Of a stretch of DNA of 64,000 nt, positions 15,501 through 24,845 are shown piece by piece. The notes beneath the pieces were generated by a model. It saw only the letters and a program-made list of their open reading frames with translations. It ran no database searches and was not told the DNA's origin. The DNA is from an uncultured Clostridia bacterium (GTDB lineage: Bacteria > Bacillota > Clostridia > TANB77 > CAG-508), in assembly GCA_934130935.1 (NCBI GenBank), contig CAKOYQ010000006.1:1-64000 (forward strand), in the 5' to 3' direction. A program made the position numbers and the translations under genes. The number at the start of each line of letters is the position of its first letter. Positions within the stretch are counted from its first letter, which is position 1.

Positions 15501-17945
15501 ATGTTATGTTCAGATTGCAATAAAAACAATGCAGAAATATTTATAAATAAAATCGAAAATGGCGTATCATCTATGGAAGGATTGTGTAAAGAATGTGCGA
15601 AAAAAAGAGGAATAGATGTTCCTAATATACCAAACGAAAATAATCATAAAAAAGATAATCAAAAAAATAATAAAGAAACAGAGCAAGCAAAGAAAAACGA
15701 TAATAAAAGCAATAATCAAGGAAATAACTATAACAATATACCACCAATAAATGGTATAGATATGTCAAACATGTCAAAACAATTAGAAACCTTATTTAAA
15801 GATTTATCAGCAAATCTAAAGATGGAGAATATTGAAGGGATGGAAGACTTTGACCCAGAAGATTTTGATCCAGAAGACTTCGGAAGTGATGATGAAGGTG
15901 AAGGAACTGGAGGTAATCCTTTAGGTATTCCAATCGGTTCAATTTTTGCAAGCATAGTTCCTAAAAAGCCATCAAAGAGCGAAGAAGAAGTAAATGGTAG
16001 ACAAAAGGTAAAAGTGGAAAAAAAGAAGTCAAAAAAGAAGAAAAAGTATCTTGATGTGTATGGAACAAATCTTACAGTAAAAGCAAAAAACAATGAATTA
16101 GACATGGTAATTGGACGTGATAAAGAAATACAAAGAGTAATTCAAATTTTAAATAGACGTACAAAGAATAATCCTTGCTTAATAGGAGAGCCTGGAGTTG
16201 GTAAAACTGCAATAGCTCAAGGATTGGCTATCAAAATTGCTAATAATAATGTGCCAGCAAAACTTTTAAATAAAGAAGTATACTTATTAGACATGACAGC
16301 TGTTATAGCGGGAACACAATTTAGAGGACAATTTGAAGCTAGAATGAAAGGCATTATTGACGAATGTAGAGAATATGGAAATATTATACTTGTAATTGAT
16401 GAAATCCACAATATAATAGGTGCTGGTGACGGAGAACATTCAATGAATGCAGCAAACATTTTAAAGCCATCATTATCTAATGGAGAGATACAATTAATAG
16501 GTACAACAACATTAAAAGAATATAGAAAATATATAGAAAAAGATTCTGCATTAGAAAGAAGGTTCCAACAAGTAATAGTTGAAGAGCCTAATATTGATGA
16601 ATCTATTACTATTCTTGAAGGAATAAAAAAATATTATGAAGAATATCATAAAGTAAAAATTTCTAATGATGTAATAAAACAGACTGTTATAATGTCAGAA
16701 AAATATATTCATGATAGATTTTTACCTGATAAAGCTATTGATATACTTGATGAAGCGTGTTCAAGAATTAATTTAGAAAATAAAGAATTATTTAGACTTG
16801 AAATGTTAAAACAAGAATTGGCTGATGTTCAAGCACAAAAAGAGGATGCAGCACAAGCAGATTCTACAGAAGATTATCAAAAAGCAGCAGATTTAAAGAC
16901 TCAAGAATGTAGATTAATTGAAGAAATAGATCAATTAAATAGTACAATTCAATTAAAAAATCTTACAACACAAGATATAGCACAAGTAATTGAAAGCTGG
17001 ACTAAAATTCCAGTTAAAAAAATCACAGAAGCAGAAACACAAAAATTATTAAATTTAGAAACAAATCTTCATACAAGAGTAATTGGCCAAGACAAAGCGG
17101 TAAGTGCAGTTTCTCGAGCAATAAGGAGAAATCGTGCAGGATTACAAAGCACAAAGCGTCCACCATCATTCATATTTGTGGGACCAACAGGTGTTGGAAA
17201 AACAGAGCTTGCTAAAAGCTTAGCATATGAAATGTTTGGCTCAGAAGATTCAATAATTCGTATAGACATGTCTGAATACATGGAAAGCCATTCAACATCA
17301 AAGTTGATAGGTGCACCTCCAGGATATGTTGGATATGATGATGCTGGCCAGCTTACAGAAAAAGTTAAAAGAAAACCATATTCAATAATACTTTTAGATG
17401 AAATAGAAAAAGCTCATCCAGATGTATTTAATATACTTCTTCAAGTACTTGATGATGGCAAACTTACAGATTCTCAAGGAAATACAGTAAGTTTTCAAAA
17501 TACAATAATAATTATGACTTCAAATGCTGGCTCAAATTTAAACAATAATTCAATAGGTTTTGCTAAACAAACAGTTGATACAGGAAAGATTGAAGAAAAT
17601 TTAAAACAAATATTTAGACCTGAATTTTTAAATAGAATTGACGAAATAATTGTATTTGATTCATTGACAAGACCTGAATTAATACAAATTGTTGACTTAA
17701 TGCTTAAAGATACAAAAAAAGCTTTAGCTGAAAAAGATATAAATTTGACGTTTTCAGATGAAGCAAAGAATTATATACTAGATAAAGGTACAAATTTAAA
17801 GTTCGGTGCACGTCCTTTAAGAAGAGCTATCCAGAGATATGTAGAAGATGAGATTTCTGAAATGATTTTAAGAGACGAGGTACATGAGGGGCAAAATATT
17901 AATGTGACTTTTGAAAATGATAATTTGAAGTTTGAGGTAAATTAG
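15501..17945 (+). CDS. clpE: ClpE-type AAA+ unfoldase subunit of the Clp protease
   Basis: An 814-residue Hsp100 ATPase that unfolds substrates, probably for ClpP. The N-terminus is a four-cysteine zinc finger (C3, C6, C29, C32), the hallmark of ClpE, followed by a low-complexity Asn/Lys/Asp linker. The first AAA+ module has GEPGVGKT (229-236) and VIDEIHN. A UVR-like coiled segment (ADVQAQKEDAAQ) precedes the second module with GPTGVGKT (561-568) and LLDEIEKAHPDVF. The ATG at 15501 follows AGAGGA. ClpC was considered, but the N-terminal zinc finger replaces the ClpC N-domain. clpP is not in the window. Confidence 0.85.
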   Translation: MLCSDCNKNNAEIFINKIENGVSSMEGLCKECAKKRGIDVPNIPNENNHKKDNQKNNKETEQAKKNDNKSNNQGNNYNNIPPINGIDMSNMSKQLETLFKDLSANLKMENIEGMEDFDPEDFDPEDFGSDDEGEGTGGNPLGIPIGSIFASIVPKKPSKSEEEVNGRQKVKVEKKKSKKKKKYLDVYGTNLTVKAKNNELDMVIGRDKEIQRVIQILNRRTKNNPCLIGEPGVGKTAIAQGLAIKIANNNVPAKLLNKEVYLLDMTAVIAGTQFRGQFEARMKGIIDECREYGNIILVIDEIHNIIGAGDGEHSMNAANILKPSLSNGEIQLIGTTTLKEYRKYIEKDSALERRFQQVIVEEPNIDESITILEGIKKYYEEYHKVKISNDVIKQTVIMSEKYIHDRFLPDKAIDILDEACSRINLENKELFRLEMLKQELADVQAQKEDAAQADSTEDYQKAADLKTQECRLIEEIDQLNSTIQLKNLTTQDIAQVIESWTKIPVKKITEAETQKLLNLETNLHTRVIGQDKAVSAVSRAIRRNRAGLQSTKRPPSFIFVGPTGVGKTELAKSLAYEMFGSEDSIIRIDMSEYMESHSTSKLIGAPPGYVGYDDAGQLTEKVKRKPYSIILLDEIEKAHPDVFNILLQVLDDGKLTDSQGNTVSFQNTIIIMTSNAGSNLNNNSIGFAKQTVDTGKIEENLKQIFRPEFLNRIDEIIVFDSLTRPELIQIVDLMLKDTKKALAEKDINLTFSDEAKNYILDKGTNLKFGARPLRRAIQRYVEDEISEMILRDEVHEGQNINVTFENDNLKFEVN

Positions 17946-17949
17946 GTTA

Positions 17950-17981
17950 AGGGCAATTTGGGGTCGGTTCCATTTTTGCCC
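17950..17981 (-). repeat. Family 1 unit between clpE and pgsA
   Basis: A single unit in minus orientation that begins three bases after the clpE stop codon. Confidence 0.9.
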
Positions 17982-18070
17982 TTGCAGTAATAGGGGCGAT
18001 TGTACTTTTGTGATAAAAATTATTAGGAGCCCTTTTTTGCTATGTAAGTTTTTGAAAGGAAAATAATTAA

Positions 18071-18610
18071 ATGAAAAAAGAAAATATACCCAATATTCTA
18101 ACAATTATACGTTTTATTTTAATACCAGTTATTTTTATATTTGTAGTAAATAAAAATTTTTTGATTGCATTAATAATATTTACAATTTCTGCAATAACAG
18201 ATATATTAGATGGATTTATTGCACGTAAATTTAATTATATAACTGATATTGGAAAATTGATTGATCCGCTTGCTGACAAATTAACTCAAATGTCGTTACT
18301 ATTATCACTTGCAATTTTAAAGATTTTACCATGGTGGATTTTTGTGATTGTTTTTATAAAAGAATGTGTTATGATAATATCTGCATCATTTCTTTATAAG
18401 AAAAATGATGTTGTTGTCTACAGCAAATGGTATGGAAAATTTGCAACAGTATTGTTTTATTTAGCTATAGTGAGTTCACTACTTATTAATCAATTCCATT
18501 TTTCAATTTCTTTTAGAATTGATTTGTATTTATATTACTTAGCAATACTTGCTACTATATTTTCTTTAATAATGTATTCAATACAATTTAAGTTTAAGAG
18601 GGAGAAATAA
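18071..18610 (+). CDS. pgsA: CDP-diacylglycerol-glycerol-3-phosphate 3-phosphatidyltransferase
   Basis: An integral membrane enzyme that makes phosphatidylglycerophosphate, the first committed step to phosphatidylglycerol and cardiolipin. The 179 residues have several hydrophobic helices and the CDP-alcohol phosphotransferase motif: ILDGFIARKFNYITDIGK followed by LIDPLAD, with all aspartates present. The N-terminal NIPNILTIIRF is typical of PgsA. The ATG at 18071 follows GAAAGGA. Another CDP-alcohol transferase is possible, but PgsA fits length and motif spacing best. Confidence 0.88.
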   Translation: MKKENIPNILTIIRFILIPVIFIFVVNKNFLIALIIFTISAITDILDGFIARKFNYITDIGKLIDPLADKLTQMSLLLSLAILKILPWWIFVIVFIKECVMIISASFLYKKNDVVVYSKWYGKFATVLFYLAIVSSLLINQFHFSISFRIDLYLYYLAILATIFSLIMYSIQFKFKREK

Positions 18611-18658
18611 ATCTTGTGGCAGTAGTGAGTTTAAAAGAATGTGAAAGTTTTGTGAATT

Positions 18659-18685
18659 TTAGCAATCAACTATTGACACTGCTAA
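18659..18685 (+). promoter_or_regulatory. CIRCE-like operator upstream of hsp20
   Basis: TTAGCAATC, nine bases, CACTGCTAA. The CIRCE consensus bound by HrcA is TTAGCACTC-N9-GAGTGCTAA; six outer positions on each side match and the spacing is exact. It overlaps the -35 box at 18673, the expected place for repression. Confidence 0.6.
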
Positions 18686-18701
18686 AAATAAAATATATAA
18701 T
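18673..18701 (+). promoter_or_regulatory. Consensus promoter for hsp20
   Basis: TTGACA (18673-18678), 17 bases, TATAAT (18696-18701). The leader to the start codon is about 85 bases. It holds a TTAACC/GGTTAA hairpin and a second hairpin around the ribosome site. Confidence 0.85.
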
Positions 18702-18762
18702 AAGCATGTAAATAGAAATTAACCAAAAGGTTAATAATATATATGTGCAACCGAAAGGTGTC

Positions 18763-18793
18763 AACACATAAAATTATAAGGAGGTAATGTGTT
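18763..18793 (+). promoter_or_regulatory. Leader hairpin presenting the hsp20 ribosome site in its loop
   Basis: AACACAT (18763-18769) pairs perfectly with ATGTGTT (18787-18793), which abuts the ATG at 18794. The 17-base loop contains AAGGAGGT. Small heat-shock genes often carry RNA thermometers; this one does not match a named class. Confidence 0.35.
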
Positions 18794-19213
18794 ATGATGA
18801 TGATACCAAGAAGAAATGGAAATGGATTAGATGTTTTTGATGAGGTTTTCATGGATCCATTTTTCAGTGAAAAAGAAAACAAAATAATGAAAACTGATAT
18901 AAAAGAAAAAGACGGAAATTATGTATTAGAAGTAGATGTACCAGGGTATAACAAAGAAAATATTCAAATAGAATTGCATGAAGGATATATTACAGTAACA
19001 GCAACACATAATGAAGAGAAAGAAGACAAAAATTCAAAATATCTAAAAAGAGAAAGATTTACAGGAATGTGTTCAAGAAATTATTATGTAGGAGAAAATG
19101 TAAAAGAAGAAGATGTTAAAGCTAATTTCAAAAATGGAATTTTGACTATTACATTTCCAAAGGAACCAGAAAAAAAGGTAGAACAAAAAAAATACATTCA
19201 AATAGGAGAATAA
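18794..19213 (+). CDS. Small heat-shock protein, Hsp20/alpha-crystallin family
   Basis: A 139-residue ATP-independent chaperone that holds unfolding proteins in the cytosol. The alpha-crystallin domain is clear: DIKEKDGNYVLEVDVPGYNKENIQIELH, YITVTATH, and the NGILTITFPK motif near the end. The short N-terminal arm has the DVFDEVFMDPFF segment typical of bacterial Hsp20. The ATG at 18794 follows AAGGAGGT. The CIRCE-like operator and leader hairpin point to heat-shock control. Confidence 0.93.
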   Translation: MMMIPRRNGNGLDVFDEVFMDPFFSEKENKIMKTDIKEKDGNYVLEVDVPGYNKENIQIELHEGYITVTATHNEEKEDKNSKYLKRERFTGMCSRNYYVGENVKEEDVKANFKNGILTITFPKEPEKKVEQKKYIQIGE

Positions 19214-19219
19214 AAGTAG

Positions 19220-19253
19220 ACCACCAATGTGAAAAACATGAGGTGGTTTTTTT
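19220..19253 (+). terminator. Terminator after hsp20
   Basis: ACCACC (19220-19225) pairs with GGTGGT (19242-19247), with an inner ATGT/ACAT, followed by seven T. Confidence 0.85.
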
Positions 19254-19297
19254 ATATAATAAATTGTATAAAAAAAGAAAATGTGATATAACAAAAA

Positions 19298-19361
19298 GGG
19301 CAAAAACGGAACCGACCCCGAATTGCCCTAGGGCAAAAATGGAACCGACCCCAAATGTCCC
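19298..19361 (+). repeat. Family 1 array, two units, upstream of addA
   Basis: Two tandem units separating the hsp20 terminator from the addA ribosome site (AAAAGGAGGA). Confidence 0.92.
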
Positions 19362-19385
19362 AAACTACAATAAAAGGAGGACGAT

Positions 19386-22300
19386 ATGGCAAATGAAGTA
19401 AAATGGACAGAAGAGCAAAAACAAGCAATTTACGAAAAAGGAAGCAATATATTAGTAGCGGCTGCTGCTGGCAGTGGAAAAACAGCAGTATTAGTAGAAA
19501 GAATAATAAACAAGATAATAAATGAAAATATTGATATAGACAAGCTATTAGTAGTAACATTTACAAATGCTGCAGCATCAGAAATGAGAGAAAGAGTATT
19601 AAATGCTATATATAAAAAAATAGATGAGAACCCAGAAGATGAGAGGTTACAAAGACAAGTAACACTATTAAATAAAGCAAGTATATGTACAATAGATTCA
19701 TTTTGTTTGGATATTGTAAGAAATAACTTTTTTGAAATAGATATTTCTCAAAATTTTAGGATTGGAGATACAACAGAAATAGAAATTTTGAAACAAGATG
19801 TATTAGAAGATTTATTTGAAGAAAAATATGAGGCAGAAGATAAAGATTTCGAAAAATTAATAAATACATATACTAGTTATAAAGATGATACACCATTAAA
19901 AGAATTAATTTTAAAGATTTACACATATATTCAAAGTAATCCATTTCCAGAAAAATGGTTACATGAAAAAATTGAAATGTTTAATTTATCAGATGAATTG
20001 GATCAAGATTTTGCAAAAACGATTTGGGGTCAATTATTATTAAAACAAGTAGATGAAATTTTGCAAGAAGGAATTATCAAATTAGAAACTGAAAAGTCTA
20101 ATTTAGCAAAATATGATGAGTTACAAAAATATTTTTTAATAATAAATGATGATATAGAACAACTAGAGATGTTAAAATCTAATTTAGATTCATGGGACAA
20201 AGCTTATACAATAGCTTCAAATATCAAGTTTAAAACATGGACAGCAGATAAGAAAATAACACTTGAAGCAAAAGATATTGCAAAAGTGACAAGAGATTTA
20301 GTTAAAGAAAGCTTAAAAAAAGTGCTAAACAAAATATTGATATTTGATTCCAAAGAAGCAAATGAAGATATAAATGATATGTATGAGGTTTTAACTAAAT
20401 TAGAAAAAATAATAATAGAATTTGGAGAGAAATTTGCAAAAAGAAAAAAAGATAAAAATGTTGTAGACTTTAGTGATGTAGAACATTTTGCATTAAAAAT
20501 ATTATTAAGAGAAGAAAATGGAGAGGTAAAACCATCAGAAATAGCCAAAAAGTATCAAGAGAAATTTGAAGAAATTGCAATAGATGAATATCAAGATAGT
20601 AATTTGGTGCAAGAATATATATTAACGTCAATATCAAGAGGAAATAACATTTTTATGGTAGGAGATGTAAAACAAAGTATATATAAATTTAGACAAGCAA
20701 GACCAGATTTATTTTTAGGAAAATATAAAACATATAAAACAAAATATTATAAAACAGGAAAAGATGATTTAAAAATTCAATTATTTAAAAACTTTAGAAG
20801 TAGAAGAGAAGTGTTGGATTTTTCAAACATGATTTTTGCAAGCATCATGACTGAGGAACTTGGAGAGTTAAATTATACAATAGAAGAATATTTGAATTTG
20901 GGTGCAAGCTATGAAGACACAAATCAAGATTTGAGAGCTGAAATTGATATATTAAATGTAGACAAAATTTTGGAAGACGATATTGCAAATAATTCAGAAG
21001 ATAGTGACAAAGATGACCTTGAAGAAAAGGAAAGAATTGAAAACATCGAATTAGAAGCAAAATTTGTAGCGAAAAGGATACAGCAATTAATGACTAATAA
21101 GTTTCAAGTGTATGATGCTAAAAAGCAGGAAAAAAGAGACATCAAATATAAAGACATTGTAGTTTTACTAAGGTCAACAAAAGAGCCAGCACCTATATTT
21201 GAAAAAGAAATTTTAAATTTAGGAATGTCAGTATTTAGTGATTCATCATCAGAATATTTAGAAAGCATAGAAATTCAAACTATAATGAGTTTATTAAAAA
21301 TAATAGATAACCCAATGCAAGAAATACCTCTTGTAGCAGTTATGAGGTCAATGATAGGTGGATTTACAGATAATGAATTAGTTGAAATACGATTAAGTGA
21401 CAAATATGATAATTTTTATAATACAATTTTGAAAGCTAAAAAAGATGTTAATAATAATTTACGAAAAAAGATAGAAATGTTTTTAAATAATCTTGAAAAG
21501 TGGAGAAAAGAGCAAGAATATTTGAGTTTAGATGAATTAATATGGAAAATCTACAATGACACAGGATATTATAATTATGTTGGTCTTATGACAAATGGAG
21601 AATTAAGACAAGCTAATTTAAAAATGCTATTTGAGAGAGCAAAACAATGTGAAACTATCAGTTTTAAAGGACTATTTAACTTTATAAATTACATAGACAA
21701 AATTAAAACAAGTAGTAAAGACATGGATTCTGCCAAAGTAATTGGGGAAAACGAAAATGTAATTAGAATAATGAGTATTCATAAGAGTAAAGGCCTTGAA
21801 TTTCCAGTAGTATTTTTATCAGGAACAGGAAAACAGTTCAATATGCAAGATTTGAATAACAAAATTTTGTTACATCCTGAAATTGGAATTGGAGTGAAAT
21901 ACATAGATTATGATAGACAAATTGAATATGATACACTTTCGAAACAAGCTATGAAAAATCAAATAATGTTAGAAACTTTGTCAGAAGAAATGAGAGTACT
22001 ATATGTTGCATTAACAAGAGCAAAGGAAAAGCTGATAATAACAGGTTATTCAACAAGTGATAAGCAAAAAGAAATAGATGAAATTATATATAAGTATGAT
22101 AAGCTAAATCCAATTATATTGAAAAAATATAAGTCTTATTTGGATTGGATAAAATTGGTTTATGTATACCATCAAAAAGAGATGGAAAAGCTCGCAATAA
22201 TACAAACATATAATAAAGATGAAGTATTTAAAATGTGTGAGACAAAAGAGAAACCAGAAATAGAATTTCAAGATAATGGTATAGAAAAGAAAGATGTGAT

Positions 22301-22544
22301 GGCTGAACAAATAATTAGAAAGATGTCAGAATTTAAAATAGATAAAGAAGAACAAAATAGGATTTCTAAACTTTTGGAATATAGGTATAAATATCAAAAT
22401 GCAACAACTATTCCAACTAAAACATCTGTAACAGAAATAAAGCTCTGGTCCCAAATGTCCCAAGGGCAAAAACGGAACCGACCCCAAATGTCCCGAGGGC
22501 AAAAATGGAACCGACCCCAAATTGCCCAAGTTTTTACAAAATGA
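19386..22544 (+). CDS. addA: AddA helicase-nuclease subunit, 5' part (gene split by repeat insertion)
   Basis: AddA is the helicase and one of the nucleases of AddAB, which resects double-strand breaks for recombination. This 1052-residue reading carries the UvrD-type helicase: AAAAGSGKT (26-33), VVTFTNAAASEMRERV, TIDSFC, AIDEYQDSN, VGDVKQSIYKFRQARPDLF, IMSIHKSKGLEFPVVF, and VLYVALTRAKEKL. Near the end, at KTSVTEIK, it enters a family 1 array (22447-22527), is translated as repeat-derived residues (QKRNRPQMS) and stops. The C-terminal nuclease continues in the next frame. AddB is not in this window. Helicase function could persist without the nuclease. Confidence 0.9.
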   Translation: MANEVKWTEEQKQAIYEKGSNILVAAAAGSGKTAVLVERIINKIINENIDIDKLLVVTFTNAAASEMRERVLNAIYKKIDENPEDERLQRQVTLLNKASICTIDSFCLDIVRNNFFEIDISQNFRIGDTTEIEILKQDVLEDLFEEKYEAEDKDFEKLINTYTSYKDDTPLKELILKIYTYIQSNPFPEKWLHEKIEMFNLSDELDQDFAKTIWGQLLLKQVDEILQEGIIKLETEKSNLAKYDELQKYFLIINDDIEQLEMLKSNLDSWDKAYTIASNIKFKTWTADKKITLEAKDIAKVTRDLVKESLKKVLNKILIFDSKEANEDINDMYEVLTKLEKIIIEFGEKFAKRKKDKNVVDFSDVEHFALKILLREENGEVKPSEIAKKYQEKFEEIAIDEYQDSNLVQEYILTSISRGNNIFMVGDVKQSIYKFRQARPDLFLGKYKTYKTKYYKTGKDDLKIQLFKNFRSRREVLDFSNMIFASIMTEELGELNYTIEEYLNLGASYEDTNQDLRAEIDILNVDKILEDDIANNSEDSDKDDLEEKERIENIELEAKFVAKRIQQLMTNKFQVYDAKKQEKRDIKYKDIVVLLRSTKEPAPIFEKEILNLGMSVFSDSSSEYLESIEIQTIMSLLKIIDNPMQEIPLVAVMRSMIGGFTDNELVEIRLSDKYDNFYNTILKAKKDVNNNLRKKIEMFLNNLEKWRKEQEYLSLDELIWKIYNDTGYYNYVGLMTNGELRQANLKMLFERAKQCETISFKGLFNFINYIDKIKTSSKDMDSAKVIGENENVIRIMSIHKSKGLEFPVVFLSGTGKQFNMQDLNNKILLHPEIGIGVKYIDYDRQIEYDTLSKQAMKNQIMLETLSEEMRVLYVALTRAKEKLIITGYSTSDKQKEIDEIIYKYDKLNPIILKKYKSYLDWIKLVYVYHQKEMEKLAIIQTYNKDEVFKMCETKEKPEIEFQDNGIEKKDVMAEQIIRKMSEFKIDKEEQNRISKLLEYRYKYQNATTIPTKTSVTEIKLWSQMSQGQKRNRPQMSRGQKWNRPQIAQVFTK
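22447..22527 (+). repeat. Family 1 array inserted in addA
   Basis: A partial unit and two full units inside the addA coding region. The array changes the reading frame by +1 between the helicase and nuclease parts. Confidence 0.92.
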
Positions 22545-23076
22545 TGAGGAGACTAAAATAACAAATGCACAAAAAGGGACATTAATACATCTTTGCATGC
22601 AGAAACTTGATTTAAACCAAAAGAATTATAGTTTTAATGAAATAAAAGAATTGGTTAATGAGCTTGAAGCAAGAAAAATTATTACATTAAAAGAAGCGGA
22701 AGCAATAAATATTAATAAGATATATCAATTTACAAAGTCAATAATATGGAATGAAATGTTAGAGGCTAAGGAAGTGCAAAGAGAGAAGCCTTTTTATATT
22801 AATATTCCAGCTAAAGAGATATTTAATGAAGAGTTAGATGAAAATGTATTAGTTCAAGGTGTTATAGATTTGTATTATATAAATTCTAAAGGAGAACTTG
22901 TATTAGTTGATTTTAAGACTGATTATGTTGAAAATAGAAATGAAAATATTTTGATTGATAAATATAAAGTACAGTTGGATTTATATAAAAGGGCATTAAG
23001 TTATGCCTTAAATAGAAAAGTTGATAGAGTTTATATTTATTCTACTTGCTTTAATAAAGAAATAGAGGTAAAATAG
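22522..23076 (+). pseudogene. addA: AddA nuclease domain, displaced in frame
   Basis: It continues AddA after the repeat: ITNAQKGTLIHLCMQKLD, then the RecB-family nuclease core GVIDLYY and LVLVDFKTDYV (D-x-K motif), KYKVQLDLYKRAL, ending as AddA does. All nuclease residues are present. It is in the +1 frame relative to the helicase part, and the only upstream start is a TTG inside the repeat with no good ribosome site, so expression is doubtful. Alternatives are an assembly error in the repeat, or a split but working gene. Confidence 0.8.
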
Positions 23077-23112
23077 GTTAACGAGAGATTGTGATTTGAA
23101 GGGTGTTGATTA

Positions 23113-23574
23113 ATGAAAAAGAAAAAAATATTTATAATGTTATTGATTTTTATATTATTTGTGACTTTTATAGTAATTTATGTTATAAAGAGTAATAACA
23201 ACTTAAATACAAATGAATTGTTTATAGAATATCATGCTGATATTTTAGCCTCTTCCTTTGGAACAAGTGATATTAATGTTTATGCTGATGGAAATATTTG
23301 GGCTAAATCCGTGGAAAGGGGAAAGGTTAAGAAACAGATATCAGCAGAAGAGGTGGAGAAGCTGAAAGAGAAGTTGGTAGAGATTGATTATATGAATTTG
23401 AAAAAAGAGTATAATGTATATGGAGATGGAGCTTATGAAGAGATTATTATAAAAATTGATGGCCAAGAAAAAAAGATTAGATTGAATTATATTATGTCAA
23501 GATATGACTCTACTAATCTGCCTAAAGAATTGAGTGAATTTATGAAGATTTTTAAACAGATTATATATGAATAG
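23113..23574 (+). CDS. Membrane-anchored protein of unknown function
   Basis: 153 residues with a basic N-terminus and one hydrophobic helix (residues 6-26). The exported domain has INVYADGNIWAKSVERG, ISAEEVEKLKEKL and a final FKQIIYE. That layout, a dY-dG strand pair followed by a helix reading out a threshold, recalls DUF6438-like domains; the resemblance is weak and from memory. It starts at 23113 after GAAGGGTG, 36 bases behind the addA remnant. Confidence 0.65.
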   Translation: MKKKKIFIMLLIFILFVTFIVIYVIKSNNNLNTNELFIEYHADILASSFGTSDINVYADGNIWAKSVERGKVKKQISAEEVEKLKEKLVEIDYMNLKKEYNVYGDGAYEEIIIKIDGQEKKIRLNYIMSRYDSTNLPKELSEFMKIFKQIIYE

Positions 23575-23676
23575 AAGTATTTACACAATAAATATTTGAC
23601 CAAAGGGTATTATAATCAGTGAAATTATGATATAATATTTATAATTAATAATTTATTGAGATAGGAGATGATTTTT

Positions 23677-23823
23677 ATGATGAAGGAATTAGTAATGGAA
23701 GTAACAAATGCACTTCCAGATACAGCTACATTTAAAGATGTGGTACATATTATTGCTGTAGTTCATCATAAACAGAATATGCAAGAGAAAATTAGATTTA
23801 TAAAGAATATTATAAATAATTAA
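23677..23823 (+). CDS. Small 48-residue protein, unknown
   Basis: A short gene with a good ribosome site (AGGAGAT at 23663-23669). The product begins MMKELVMEVTNALPDTAT and continues FKDVVHIIAVVHHKQ with a basic helical end. The LPDTATFKDV segment recalls the LPDDATWDDV stretch of some small RHH-associated antitoxin proteins, but no toxin gene is adjacent. No signal peptide. Start at the first ATG of an ATGATG pair. Confidence 0.55.
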   Translation: MMKELVMEVTNALPDTATFKDVVHIIAVVHHKQNMQEKIRFIKNIINN

Positions 23824-23901
23824 CTATACAAGTAGATAAAAAATATTTACTTTTTAAATTTTGAATGTTATAATAATATAAAATAAGCATGGAGGATACA
23901 A

Positions 23902-24813
23902 ATGATAAATTTTTCGGATAAAGAAAACATTACAGAATTAATAGAATTAGAAAAAATTTCTTTAAATTCTACGTTAGATATACAGAAAAATTTGAATAAG
24001 CAAATATTAATGTTTATAAAAAGAATTATGGCAAATGTTACTTTTACAACAGATATTAATCCAGAAGATACAGCATTTTTTTATTTAAACGAATCGACAA
24101 ATGCTTTAAGCAAATCTAATTCAAATATCACTATTTTAAAAAGTTTAATAGATTCTTTAGAAAAAATGTACACCTCTGGTGGAAACCTTAGAGAGTGTGT
24201 AGAGAGTTATAATGAAAATTTTATGAACAATATTAATACTGTTTATAGTAATACAGAAGTAATTGAAAAATTTGTATATGAAATTACCATTACAGACTTT
24301 TCAGAAATACTAAAAACAACCACTATAGAAAAAGAGAAGGAATATTCTAATATTGTTGATAGTACTGAATTATCAAGTAGATTTATCGAAAATACACTTG
24401 TGATATCAGAAGTACAACAAAGAGTAATACTTCCATATAATATAAATACAGTTAAAGAAATATTATTAAATGATCCTCAAGGATATAGTTCATTACAGGG
24501 GGTTGTTAATAAAATTTATACTAGATCGATTGATTACTACAAATTTTCTGCTATTTCAAGATTTAAAGAGGCATATAAGCTAGTTAGAGAAAGGGAAAAA
24601 GGTTCTAAAGCTAAGGCTTTTGGTCTAGCTTTTGAATTATTACTAAATTATAACTTACATCCAGCAATTATTACTGCTTGTAAGACTTTGGATGAACTAG
24701 ATGTCTACTTAGCCTGTTTAGCAGATAATACGTTAGAGGATTTTAACTTTTTTGAAATAAAATATGAAATTCCACCAGCAATTCCAAAACATACTAAAAA
24801 TGCTATTATATAA
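23902..24813 (+). CDS. Unknown soluble helical protein
   Basis: A 303-residue protein, mostly helical, with no signal peptide or membrane segment. It starts at ATG 23902 after ATGGAGGA. The second half (VISEVQQRVILPYNINTVKEIL, then SIDYYKFSAISRFKEAYKLV) is more conserved-looking than the first. I do not recognise the family. Its stop codon lies inside a 35-base palindrome that also ends the convergent minus-strand gene. Confidence 0.7.
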   Translation: MINFSDKENITELIELEKISLNSTLDIQKNLNKQILMFIKRIMANVTFTTDINPEDTAFFYLNESTNALSKSNSNITILKSLIDSLEKMYTSGGNLRECVESYNENFMNNINTVYSNTEVIEKFVYEITITDFSEILKTTTIEKEKEYSNIVDSTELSSRFIENTLVISEVQQRVILPYNINTVKEILLNDPQGYSSLQGVVNKIYTRSIDYYKFSAISRFKEAYKLVREREKGSKAKAFGLAFELLLNYNLHPAIITACKTLDELDVYLACLADNTLEDFNFFEIKYEIPPAIPKHTKNAII

Positions 24814-24845
24814 AGCGTGAGACCTAATTTAGGTCTCACGCTTTA
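24811..24845. terminator. Bidirectional terminator with both stop codons in the stem
   Basis: An almost perfect 35-base palindrome (TAAAGCGTGAGACCT and its complement). The plus gene stops with its first TAA, and the minus gene stops with the TAA read from its right end. Confidence 0.85.
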
